Source: Opitutia bacterium UBA7876 (lineage in GTDB: Bacteria > Verrucomicrobiota > Verrucomicrobiia > Opitutales > Seribacteraceae). Taken from it: a stretch of 31,206 nucleotides of DNA. The DNA is taken from assembly GCA_002500665.1 (NCBI GenBank), contig DLRY01000076.1, forward strand, positions 111,956 to 143,161, read 5' to 3'. Both the position numbers and the translations under genes were made by a program. Within the stretch, counting starts at the first letter, position 1; the number at the start of each line of letters is the position of its first letter. Shown piece after piece: positions 23,001 through 31,100 of the stretch. Under the pieces are notes generated by a model. The model had not been told where the DNA came from. It ran no database searches and saw only the letters and a list, made by a program, of their open reading frames with translations.

Positions 23001-23085
23001 GCCTTTGCGTTTCCCTGGGGAATTCCGAGGGGTCATAGTTCAGGTTCGGGCAACCCCGACCGTTCTTTATTTCTGATACCGCCAT
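20068..23085 (-). CDS. gcvP: Glycine dehydrogenase (decarboxylating), P protein, single chain
   Basis: The PLP enzyme of the glycine cleavage system that decarboxylates glycine and passes the aminomethyl group to GcvH. From ATG 23085 the chain is 1005 residues. The N-terminal half resembles GcvPA (HYISATEDEIRSMLDSIG, THWIYQCALSALTGFEAINTSLYD in parts). The C-terminal half resembles GcvPB (GCYPLGSCTMKYNPM, PVAGAQGELVGL, KSAHGTNFATA) and contains the PLP lysine motif NNLHKTWTIPHGGGGPG. Homologous sequence starts only about 28 residues after this ATG, and the frame stays open upstream to TTG 23253 through AT-rich, non-coding-looking DNA, so the true start is uncertain. gcvT and gcvH are not in the window. 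A small membrane-protein gene follows. Confidence 0.9.
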   Translation of the reverse strand: MAVSEIKNGRGCPNLNYDPSEFPRETQRHYISATEDEIRSMLDSIGLADAGELFSHIDESLVFQEGPDLPEELEYDQAVAKLFALSEKTKLRNSFIGDLLPVWKTHPIVDSVSKLRPLTTSYTPYQPERSQGTLVTHWIYQCALSALTGFEAINTSLYDRPAALFEAIACAIRTNPRGTRILLAGSLFDEDREVLDTLVRETEIEFAIAPVNPSSGCLDFSALEVMGEDATKGFAAFVFPQVNKFGLLEKVDDLADFARERGMRSVACIDPILLAGGGLKPPTEFGKEGVDFIAGEAQHLAIPPNFGGPGLGLFGCRFNDRSKRDLRSTPGRYVGKAKDVNGRDCFVMVLSTREQHIRKEKATSNVCSNQAFLATLAGASLLAKGEKGMKESLEQALERKEKALKGILTCEGVELAFPESPSFNEVVLELDSEVPGLLAKGREANLHLGVDVSGRERAHEGRNLLKLTFSDLHDEEAVEKLIRFFNMEFPGLKKEQRAHDPHPPAPEFLRDGPANLPSFSQDELSHYYEQLADLNVSPDDGCYPLGSCTMKYNPMLNDWAAALPGFSEVHPQAPEEDCQGPLAILYEIQEWFRKITGLAAVTTQPVAGAQGELVGLKLFQAYHRERGEEGRNVVFIPKSAHGTNFATAVMAGFPDGIVYLEANTQGTIDMADFNEKIGRYGERLSGVMITNPNTSGIFENQFHKISKAVHDAGGLVFMDGANMNAIAGVVNLGALGVDAVHNNLHKTWTIPHGGGGPGDAIVAVSEKLADFLPGKQIFKDEEGTYRSRSASSSIGSFHRHWGNFAHKVRAYSYLLRLGREGVPRMSSTAVLSSRYLFEALKPHYPTLPACGGKSPRMHEFILTLEETDFERLEEAGIPRAQVIPQVGKLFLDFGFHAPTVAFPEVFGLMIEPTESYAKNELDRFAEAVKTIREIIEECPQALESAPHFTPIDRVDEVAANRNLCLHDQLDHLPSLPFNRVKPSVLKDLSIPEIKKRILESVRSEG

Positions 23086-23117
23086 ATAAGTAATAGGATA
23101 CTCGGCTGGGTGGCCGA
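23043..23117 (-). promoter_or_regulatory. Two hairpin-forming segments around the gcvP start
   Basis: GGTTCGGG (23043-23050) pairs with CCCGACC (23055-23061) with one bulge and a four-base loop. TCGGC (23102-23106) pairs with GCCGA (23113-23117) around a six-base loop. They flank the candidate gcvP ATG at 23085 and lie before the conserved protein start. They could be leader RNA structure. No glycine riboswitch consensus was found. Confidence 0.3.
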
Positions 23118-23276
23118 ACTGAATGAAGAATAATTCACGTGGACAACTCTCATGGATATTTTCCAAGTGCTTTTTCACAAGTTCATGAGGTACATATTTT
23201 TGAGTTTTTCTTCCTCGTCCCCGGACTTGTCTAGGGTTAGGATGGACGCTCAATTAATCGCAGACCCCTTCCATCT

Positions 23277-25409
23277 ATGAATATCTACGTTTTCAAGAAC
23301 GACCAGCAGTACGGTCCCTACACTGCGGACCAGCTCCGCGAATTCATCCAGCAGGGAAGTTTTACCCTTGAGGACTACGCCTGTGGCGACGGCCAGAACT
23401 GGGTTCCCATTTCCCAGATTCCCGGGTTCGCCGCCGGGCAGGCTCAGGCCGGCCAACCCTTTCAGGCCCAATCCGCCGCAGGGACGACCGGAGGGTCCGC
23501 CACGAAAATGAAAGTCATGGTCATCCTTTTTGCCGTCCTTGGCGTGGCTGGCGTGGCTGCTTTGGTGGCTCTACTGGCGTCCTTTCTTGGAGATGATGAG
23601 CCTTCTGAGACTCCCCCCGTTGCCTCCGTCGAGACCGAGCAGGGACAGGGTGCCGAAGACGACAAGAATGAGGAAGAGGAAGCTGACGATACCGATCCCG
23701 TAGATACTCCGGAGCCTTCGACCGGTTCCACCCCTCCCTCCACCGCACCGGCACCCAAGCTTTCCGGGGTTTCCCTGCCGCAGCGACTTGGCCCGGATTC
23801 CCTGGCGGTTGCCCGCATCGACTATGGAAAGATTCTCGAGAAGGGGGGCGAGCAGCTTACGGCAATGATTCCCCTGGAAGGCAGTGAAAGGGAACGGGAA
23901 ATCTTCGAAAAGATCTTGGGCGATCCCTCCACCGTGGGGTTGGACCCATCCGAGCCCGTGCAGGTTGCCCTCATGAGTCATCCAACCGACAAGGCCAGTG
24001 ACAAACTGACCTTTAGCGTTGCCGCAAAACTGAGTGATTCAGGCAAGCTCAAGGGTCTTCTCGCACTGCTCGGCGGGGAGAAAGTCCCGGAACCGGAGAA
24101 AAGGGACGGCTACGACCTCTTCGTTGAGCCAAGAGCCGGGTTCTGCCTGGCCATTGCGGAGGATTTTTTCGTCGTGGTCGGCAACGACGACAAGGAGGTT
24201 TACGACACCTTGGTCGCCGAAGCCGAGCGGTTCGTTCTCGCCGACGGCTCGGGTTCCCTCGTCGAAGCGAACAAACCCTTTCAAGCCTTTGCGGGGCAGA
24301 GCCACGATGCCGCGATCTGGGTGAACGGTAGCTCCCTCAATCAAGTTCCCGGTTCGGAGGAAATCCCCGAGGAGTTCGGTGGCTTGATAGATTCGGGTAC
24401 GGGTGTCGTCACCCTCGACTTCAAGGACGGGGAAGCGGTCCTTGCAGGTAAACTTCAAGTCCTCGAGGGATTCGAGAGATTCGGCGCGGGAGGACTTTCC
24501 CAGTCCGCTCTAGAGTGGATTCCGGCCAAGGCTTTGGCAGTCCTTTCCCTTTCCCTGGACATGAAGGCGGTTGAGAAATACGTCGAGGAGGTCCTTCTTC
24601 CGGCCTCCGGGGAGGAGGTCGATCTGGATGAACCCATTCCCAACCTCGGAATAAAGCCGAGGGACGTCCTGCAAGCCTTCAGGGGGGAGGTTTCCTTTGC
24701 TCTGACCGAATACTCTCCCTCACCCGGTGGAGCGGATCCTCAAGGCAGCGAATCCACTGGAGGTGATGAGCGGGTCGAGCAAGATCCCTTCGGGGGAGGC
24801 GGACCGCCTCCTGCCGAAGTCGACCCCTTCGGGGGAAACCCGGGTACTCAACCCGTCCCCGGGCAAGCATTCCCGGGTGGTCCCGGCGGGTCTCCCCCCG
24901 GTGGTCCGGGCGCGGCGGGACTTCCGGTTGAGTTTATCGCGGCCCTTTCCGTCGACCCTGCGAAGTGGGAAACGCTCAAGGCCGCCCCTCCCTTGGCCAT
25001 GGCCATGGGTATCGCCATGCTACAGGGGATTTCGGTTACCGTGAAGGACGAGCGTCTGATCCTCGCCAGCAAGAAGCATGCGGCCGATGCGATGGAAGGC
25101 TCTTTAAAGGAGAAGGCGTCAGGCTCGGAACAGGGTTTGTTCAAGGAGAATGATTTTGCCCTCAAGCTGGACGTCGCCGAGGCCGCCAAGCTCGAGGACG
25201 TACCGCTCCCCCCTCCCGTCATGGCGAATGTCAAGGCGTTCAGTTACCTGGCGGTTACCGGAAAATCAGATGAAAAGGGAGGAGAAGGAGCCTTGCGGAT
25301 CGGCTTTTCTAAAAAGGATGCCAACAGCTTACAGAGCCTTCTGGAGCTTGCTCCGATGCTGCAAATGATGATGGGAGGACCCGCTCGTCCGGGACAGCCC
25401 GATTTCTAG
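23277..25409 (+). CDS. GYF_2 (DUF4339) domain membrane protein with large extracytoplasmic region
   Basis: A 710-residue protein. Residues 1-50 form a GYF_2 domain (YVFKNDQQYGPYTADQLREF, then DYACGDGQNWVPIS). A transmembrane segment at about 79-104 is preceded by lysines, so the GYF domain should be cytoplasmic and the rest outside. An acidic Thr/Pro linker (about 107-155) leads to a long domain starting LPQRLGPDSLAVARIDYGKIL, possibly like DUF4836-type PVC/Bacteroidetes proteins. A Pro/Gly-rich insert at about 480-540 carries two DPF motifs (EQDPFGGG, VDPFGGNP) and SPPGGPG, then more of the folded domain. The end is Met/Pro-rich (LQMMMGGPARPGQPDF). It is divergent from gcvP and convergent with the second MORN lipoprotein. 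The function is unknown. ATG 23277 has no ribosome-binding site. Confidence 0.85.
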   Translation: MNIYVFKNDQQYGPYTADQLREFIQQGSFTLEDYACGDGQNWVPISQIPGFAAGQAQAGQPFQAQSAAGTTGGSATKMKVMVILFAVLGVAGVAALVALLASFLGDDEPSETPPVASVETEQGQGAEDDKNEEEEADDTDPVDTPEPSTGSTPPSTAPAPKLSGVSLPQRLGPDSLAVARIDYGKILEKGGEQLTAMIPLEGSEREREIFEKILGDPSTVGLDPSEPVQVALMSHPTDKASDKLTFSVAAKLSDSGKLKGLLALLGGEKVPEPEKRDGYDLFVEPRAGFCLAIAEDFFVVVGNDDKEVYDTLVAEAERFVLADGSGSLVEANKPFQAFAGQSHDAAIWVNGSSLNQVPGSEEIPEEFGGLIDSGTGVVTLDFKDGEAVLAGKLQVLEGFERFGAGGLSQSALEWIPAKALAVLSLSLDMKAVEKYVEEVLLPASGEEVDLDEPIPNLGIKPRDVLQAFRGEVSFALTEYSPSPGGADPQGSESTGGDERVEQDPFGGGGPPPAEVDPFGGNPGTQPVPGQAFPGGPGGSPPGGPGAAGLPVEFIAALSVDPAKWETLKAAPPLAMAMGIAMLQGISVTVKDERLILASKKHAADAMEGSLKEKASGSEQGLFKENDFALKLDVAEAAKLEDVPLPPPVMANVKAFSYLAVTGKSDEKGGEGALRIGFSKKDANSLQSLLELAPMLQMMMGGPARPGQPDF

Positions 25410-25413
25410 TAAC

Positions 25414-25439
25414 AGAATATCCGAGCTTCAAAATATTCT
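25414..25439. terminator. AT-rich inverted repeat between convergent genes
   Basis: AGAATAT (25414-25420) and ATATTCT (25433-25439) are perfect inverted repeats with a 12-base loop, just after the GYF_2 gene and overlapping the stop codon of the MORN lipoprotein. It could form a weak bidirectional terminator in the 28-base gap. Confidence 0.35.
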
Positions 25440-26526
25440 AGCGCATTCTTTTTCCGTTGGACCAGAGGTGGTTCTCGGTCACCCGCCCCCTGGAATTGAA
25501 GAAAATTTCCTCACCGTGCATGCGGCCGTTCCAGACGCCGAATTGACCCTTGGCTCTGCCGTCGGCATTCAGTACGCGCATGGTGCCGGTGAAAGGCGCC
25601 CCCGTATCCTTGGAAAATATGGTGTCCTTGCCGTTAATGATGTGGGTCACGAATTGTAGCTCCGCTTCCTCCACGGTTCCTTCCCAGAGGTCTTTGTCTC
25701 CCGTTGCCCCGACCGTCGGGGCGACTGGTTGCTCGCGGGGAGGTGAAGGTTCGACGGACTTCTCTTCTTTTTGGAACCAACCGGTTCTTGAAACTTTTTG
25801 ATCATCGGGACCGGGAGCCTCGGCTTCGCCGGATGTGGAGCCGGCCGAAGGGTTGGTCGGGAAGGAGGTAGGTGGCGTGGTTGCAGGCGGGGGGGGCGTC
25901 TGGGCCACGGAAGGGTCTGGGGAAGCCGGATTTACGGGTGTCGTCGGAACCGCCTCGTCGGCATCGGAGAAATCGGACCAGCGAGATTTCGGCTTTTCCC
26001 CGGCAGGGGGAATCACAGCCGGAGGAAGGGTGGATGGGGAAGTCACGAGTTCACCGTTACGCCAAACACCGGTGATCCTCTTTCCGTCAGGGCGGGCAAG
26101 GATTCCTTCCCCGTGCTGGAGGTCATCAAACCATTCCCCTCGGTAAACGCTGCCGTTGGATCCGACGTAGGTTCCCAAGCCGTGCCTTTTACCGTTCAGG
26201 AAAGAGCCTTCGTAGTAGGATCCTTCCGGCCAACGGTAGACACCTTCGCCGGTTCTTTGGTCATTGAAGTAATCCCCCTTGTAGCTTTGGCCGTTGCCCC
26301 AAAGAAAGGTTCCCAAGCCGTGGCGGTCGTCCGCCTTGAAGTCGCCGACGTAGGTGGATCCGTCGTTCCAGCGGTAGGTTCCCTTCCCGTCTTTTCTTCC
26401 CTTCCTGTCGATTTCACCCTCATAGGAACCGTCGGCAAAATCAATGGTGGTGGTTTTCCCGGAACGGCAACCCGCCAACAGAATGACGAGGACGAGGAGA
26501 CTGCTACCATATGGGTTCTTAGGCAT
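25438..26526 (-). CDS. Lipoprotein with MORN repeats and a MORN_2-like C-terminus
   Basis: A 362-residue predicted lipoprotein: signal MPKNPYGSSLLVLVILLAGC with lipidated C20. Six classical 23-residue MORN repeats fill about 28-160 (DGSTYVGDFKADDRHGLGTF, NGQSYKGDYFNDQRTGEGVY, EGSYYEGSFLNGKRHGLGTY, NGSVYRGEWFDDLQHGEGIL). A Pro/Thr-rich linker (about 165-270) joins them to a C-terminal domain (WEGTVEEAELQFVTHIINGK...APFTGTMRVLNADGR, then NGRMHGEEIFFNSRGRVTE), which resembles MORN_2 repeats and the start of the repeat region in the lipoprotein at 11224. ATG 26526 is chosen because it opens the signal peptide; TTG 26538 is less likely. MORN repeats form beta-hairpin rods, and the ligand is unknown. 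It converges on the GYF_2 gene and lies 136 bases from the DUF1501 gene. Confidence 0.85.
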   Translation of the reverse strand: MPKNPYGSSLLVLVILLAGCRSGKTTTIDFADGSYEGEIDRKGRKDGKGTYRWNDGSTYVGDFKADDRHGLGTFLWGNGQSYKGDYFNDQRTGEGVYRWPEGSYYEGSFLNGKRHGLGTYVGSNGSVYRGEWFDDLQHGEGILARPDGKRITGVWRNGELVTSPSTLPPAVIPPAGEKPKSRWSDFSDADEAVPTTPVNPASPDPSVAQTPPPPATTPPTSFPTNPSAGSTSGEAEAPGPDDQKVSRTGWFQKEEKSVEPSPPREQPVAPTVGATGDKDLWEGTVEEAELQFVTHIINGKDTIFSKDTGAPFTGTMRVLNADGRAKGQFGVWNGRMHGEEIFFNSRGRVTENHLWSNGKRMR

Positions 26527-26662
26527 TCCCGTATCCAAGATTACTAAAAGCGATCGGGCAAGCGCTTAAATCGTAGGGAGAACCAAGCCCAGACAGAGGC
26601 ATGGATCGAAGGAAGCAAGGTCACTCGGGTGCCAGCGTCCCGTAATCGGCTCCGAGGGGTTT

Positions 26663-28147
26663 TTACGCGATCCAGTCCTTGATTACTTTTCCGGCGACGT
26701 CCGTGAGCCTGAAGTCGCGTCCCTGAAAACGGTAGGTGAGGCGCTCGTGGTTGATGCCAAAGAGGTGGAGCATGGTGGCGTGGAGGTCGTTGGGATGGAC
26801 CGGGTTCTCGTCTATGCCCCAGCCGATTTCATCGGTCTTTCCGTAGACTTGTCCGCCTTTTATGCCGCCGCCCGCCATCAACATGGAAAAACTGAAGGGA
26901 TGGTGGTCTCGTCCCGTGTTCATTTTTCGCCCTCCCCGGTTCTCACCGAGCGGGGTGCGACCGAACTCGGAGCCCCAGACGACCATCGTGCTGTCCAATA
27001 GACCGCGCTGCTTGAGGTCCTTGATGAGGGCGGCGATGGGTTGGTCCACGGCTCCGGCGTTGTATTGGAGCTCGGGATCGAGGTTGCTGTGATGATCCCA
27101 GGAGGCATGTATGACGTTGATGAAGCGAACGCCTCGTTCGACCATTCGTCTGGCCAGCAGGCAATTGCGGGCAAAGTCCTTGTAGGTTTCGCCGCTCTTT
27201 CCTCTTCCTCCGATTCCCTTGGGTTCCGGCCGGTTTAACCCGTAGGCTTCCAAGGTGGCGGGTGATTCCTTGGATAGATCGCTCAATTCGGGCGCCGAGA
27301 CCTGCATCCGCCCGGCCAATTCGTAGGCTGCGATACGGGCAGTGATCTCGGGATCGTGAATTTGCTCATATCTTCCTCGATTGATTCTATTCAAGGCAGC
27401 CAATCCTTTCTGTTGTAGGAGTGGGGGCAGTCCCCTGGGGTTATCCAGGTTGAGCACCGGCTCTCCCTGGGTACGAAAGAGGACGCCCGCATAGTTCGAG
27501 GGAAGGAAACCGCTTTGCCATAGAGTGGCCCCTCCGCTGGATCCTCTGCCTGCGTTGAGCACGACGTAGCCCGGGAGGTTGCGGGAATGGCTACCAAGAC
27601 CGTAGGTGATCCAGGAGCCCATGGTAGGCATGCCGAAGCGGGATACTCCGCATTGCATCTGAAGCTGGCCGGGGTGGTGGTTGAATTCCTCCGAATGCAT
27701 CGAACGGACCATAAGGATATCGTCCGCCACGGATCCGAGGTGTGGCACGAGGTCGCTGAACTCCATTCCGGACTGCCCGTATTTCCGGAAGGTCCGCTTG
27801 GTTCCCATAAGGGTCGCAGTGGCCGGCTTGATAAAGGCGAAGCGGGCTTTTTCGAGCACGCTTTTGGGAAGGCTTTGGCCTGCCATTTCGTTGAGCTTTG
27901 GCTTGGGGTCAAAGAGATCGACTTGGGAGGGAGCTCCAGCCATGAAAATGAAGATGCATGCCTTGGCCTTGGCGTCGAAATGCGGCTTGCGCGGGGTCAT
28001 CGGGTCCCCGAATCCAGCTTTGTCGGAATCCGCCAGCAGGCCTTCCTCGGCCAGAAGGGAAGCGAGGGCAACTCCACCGATCCCGGAGGCGGAAGTGGCA
28101 AGGAAATCTCGGCGGGTGCGGAGCAGATGGCTGTCGATGGGATTCAT
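26663..28147 (-). CDS. Tat-exported DUF1501 protein
   Basis: A 494-residue protein of the DUF1501 family, related to the alkaline phosphatase/sulfatase fold and abundant in Planctomycetes and Verrucomicrobia. The N-terminus carries a twin-arginine signal (RTRRDFLATSASGIGG, residues 10-25). Family segments: AKACIFIFMAGAPSQVDLFDPKP, VRSMHSEEFNHHPGQLQMQCG, PSMGSWITYGLGS-like PTMGSWITYGLGS, ERGVRFINVIHASWDHHSNL, and near the end VVWGSEFGRTP...GRDHHPFSFSMLMAGGGIKGG (all recognised in part). The gene starts 11 bases after the PSD1/PSCyt gene on the same strand, the usual pairing. The pair is often found near sulfatases or polysaccharide genes, but its reaction is not known. ATG 28147 starts the signal directly. 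Confidence 0.93.
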   Translation of the reverse strand: MNPIDSHLLRTRRDFLATSASGIGGVALASLLAEEGLLADSDKAGFGDPMTPRKPHFDAKAKACIFIFMAGAPSQVDLFDPKPKLNEMAGQSLPKSVLEKARFAFIKPATATLMGTKRTFRKYGQSGMEFSDLVPHLGSVADDILMVRSMHSEEFNHHPGQLQMQCGVSRFGMPTMGSWITYGLGSHSRNLPGYVVLNAGRGSSGGATLWQSGFLPSNYAGVLFRTQGEPVLNLDNPRGLPPLLQQKGLAALNRINRGRYEQIHDPEITARIAAYELAGRMQVSAPELSDLSKESPATLEAYGLNRPEPKGIGGRGKSGETYKDFARNCLLARRMVERGVRFINVIHASWDHHSNLDPELQYNAGAVDQPIAALIKDLKQRGLLDSTMVVWGSEFGRTPLGENRGGRKMNTGRDHHPFSFSMLMAGGGIKGGQVYGKTDEIGWGIDENPVHPNDLHATMLHLFGINHERLTYRFQGRDFRLTDVAGKVIKDWIA

Positions 28148-28158
28148 GATGACGATCG

Positions 28159-31100
28159 TTATTCCCTGGTAAGGAATTCATCCATGTTGAGCATGATGCG
28201 GACGGTGGCGGCCCAAGCTGCGGTTTCAGGGTCGCCGGCAAAAGACTTGGCATCCTCCGGATTCTTCTCGTACCAGGATCGGGAATCCGCCAGCAGGTCG
28301 GAGAAAGCCTCTGTCTCATGCGGTTCGGGCGAGCGGGACACGCAGAGGCGAAAGCCGTGGGCTATGCGTGTCTCGTCACTGGGAGGAGCTTCCTTCAAAA
28401 TGCGCTGGGCGAAGGCCTTGGCGGCTTCGACGAAGGTAACGTTGTTGAGCGTGACGAGGGCGGCAAGGGGTGTGTTGGAACGGTTGCGCTTCACACATGC
28501 GACGTTGGAGTCTGGGCAGTCGAAGGTGAGCAGGTTGGGGTGCGGGGAGGTGCGCTTGAAGAAAGTGTAGAGGCCCCTGCGGTAACGGTCGCTGCCCTTG
28601 CTCACGTTCCATTTGAAACTGTTGGCATAGGACAGGCCGGCGATCCCGGCGGGCATGGGAGGAAACACACTGGACCCTCCCACTTCTGAGGACAGAAGCC
28701 CTGCCGCCGCGAGGTTCAGGTCGCGAACGATCTCGGCTTCCACGCGGAAACGGTTTTGGCGGTGGAGCAGTTCGTTGTTGGGGTCCAGTCCGGCGAGTTC
28801 GGAACGGTGGTTGGAAGACTGCCGATAAGTGGCCGAGCGTACGATCAGACGGATCAATTCCTTGCGCGACCATTTGGCATCGTGGATGAAGTGATGGGCC
28901 AGCCAGTCCATCAGTTCGGGATGAGTGGGCGGCGCGCCCCGGACGCCGAAATCCTCCGGCGTTCGGACGAGACCGTGACCGAACAAGTGAGTCCAGATTT
29001 GATTGACGGTTACCCGCGGGGTGATGGGGTTGGCGGAATCGATCAGCCATCGGGCAAGATCGAGCCTGTCGACCGACCCTTTCGGGTTTCTTGGCTTGAA
29101 GGGATGAAGCAGGCTGAGACCGCCTTCTCGAACTTCATGGATGGGTTGCTTGAATTCTCCACGACGAAAGACGTACGTCTTGCGCGGGCTGCCTTTTCGT
29201 TGAGTAATTACTCTGACGTTGGTGGTCGATGGCTTGGGGGCTTTTTTACGAAGGTCGTCCAGCTGTTTGCGGATCTTGGCCGCCACGGGGTCCGTCTTGG
29301 CGAAATGTTCGGCCAGCAACTTGCGCTGGTCATACTTGCGCTTGGGAGACTCCACCAGAAGCGCCTTACGAATGTTTTCGGGGGCGACGTCGGCGGAATG
29401 TTCCCCCGTTATGGCCATGATGCGAAACCGTCCGATGACGTGCCTGGAGCCGTATAGTTGAGCCATCTCAATGCGCAGGCTACCGGCTTTCTTGGCCGCA
29501 AGAGGTTGCGCCAAGCGAAAGGTTGCTTGATGGTTCATTCCCATTTGAGGGCTGATCGCCCAGCCCGTTTCGTCTTTCCGGTCGATGGCTGCCTGGACGG
29601 ACCATTTGTTTTGAGAAAAGTCCGCCTTGGCGGATGAAAAGGGGAGAGGCTCTGTCTTTTGCGGATCCACAAGGTCGACGACGAAGGCCCGAAATTCGCT
29701 CAACACGAAATTGCCGTGCCTGGTCAGTCCGGGTCCCTTGGCGGGTAGCTTTGCATCGGCCAGAACTTCCAGCCGGAAACCCGTTAGGGGTTTGCCTCCC
29801 GTATCCGTGGAAAAGTTCAAGAGGAAGGTGGTCGTTTCGGGAACCAGTTTCTCCACGAATAGGCTGTCGTCCTCGCGAGCAACCAAACGGAAGTCGCCTT
29901 GCTTGGGTAGTGGGCCGAGCTTAAGGGGGTGATGAGTGATGGGGTCCTTGATGGCGGACAGTCGCGCCCTCGTTTTCTTCTCCCATAGGGCTTGAGCGTC
30001 TTTGCGTGAGGCCGTCCAGTCGTTAAGGGTTTTTTCGAGTGCGGAGACCTGCTTGTCGTGGGTCGCCTTGTCCTTTTCGTATTTCGCGAGGGCAGCCGCG
30101 GAGGAGGGAAGGGCGTAGTTGGTCTCATCCCCGTTGTTGTAGAAGGCGAAGAGCTGGTAGTATTCGTCCTGGGTGATGTTGTCGTATTTGTGGTCGTGGC
30201 AACGGGCGCAGGTCAAGGTGAGGCCGAGCCAGGCCGCGCCGGTTGTCTCGAGGCGGTCCATGACTGCGGCTACGCGCCATTGTTCCTGGTCGGTGCCGCC
30301 CTCGGTGTTGGTCAGCGTTTGCCGGTGAAAGGCGGTGGCCAGACGCTGTTTCGGGGTGGCCTCGGGAAGAAGGTCGCCGGCCAATTGCTCGACCGTGAAT
30401 TGGTCGTAGGGAAGATCTTCGTTGACGGCCTCGATCACCCAGTCGCGATAACGCCAGGCGTTGGGACGTGCCCTGTCTTTCTCGTATCCGTCCGAATCCG
30501 CGTAACGGGCTACGTCGAGCCAGTGGCGTCCCCATCGCTCCCCGAAATGCGTAGAGGCAAGCAGTTCTTCCACCAGGTCGGGGTAGGAATTAGCGGACTG
30601 GTCCTTGACGAACTTATCGACGCGGGCAGGGTCGGGAGGCAGCCCGAGCAAGTCGTAATGCAGACGCTTGGCGAGTGTTCGCCGGTCGGCCTCGGGAGAG
30701 GGTGTCCGATTGAGACCTTCCAGCTTGGCGAACACGAAGCGATCAATTGGATTTTGAATGCCTTTTTCGTTTTTCAGCTTGGGGAGAGGAGGGGAGAGTA
30801 TCGGTCTATAGGCCCAATGAATGGGATAGTCGGCACCTTCGCTGATCCACTGCTTGAGCACGTCGATGTCTTCCTTGGTCAGTGACTTCCCTGTTTTCTT
30901 CGGAGGCATAAATTCGTCCTCGTCTTTTGTGGTGAGACGGGCGATCAATTCGCTCTGGTCTGGGTTGCCCGGCATCACGGATTGGTAGCCTCCCAGGTCC
31001 TTGAGAGCTCCCTCTCGAACGTCCAATCGCAGATTGGCCTTTCGTTGCTCCTTGTCTGGGCCATGGCAATCGAAACAGTTTTCGGCCATGATGGCCCTGG

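Noticed and set aside
22189..23076. Plus-strand open frame opposite the N-terminal half of gcvP
   Set aside because: The minus-strand gcvP homology is unambiguous; the antisense product is Gly/Glu-rich with no motifs.
23086..23276. Glycine riboswitch upstream of gcvP
   Set aside because: Hairpins are present, but the conserved glycine aptamer sequence is not seen on the minus strand.
27587..28570. Plus-strand open frame opposite the DUF1501 and PSD1 genes
   Set aside because: It spans the junction of two recognised minus-strand genes and resembles no protein family.
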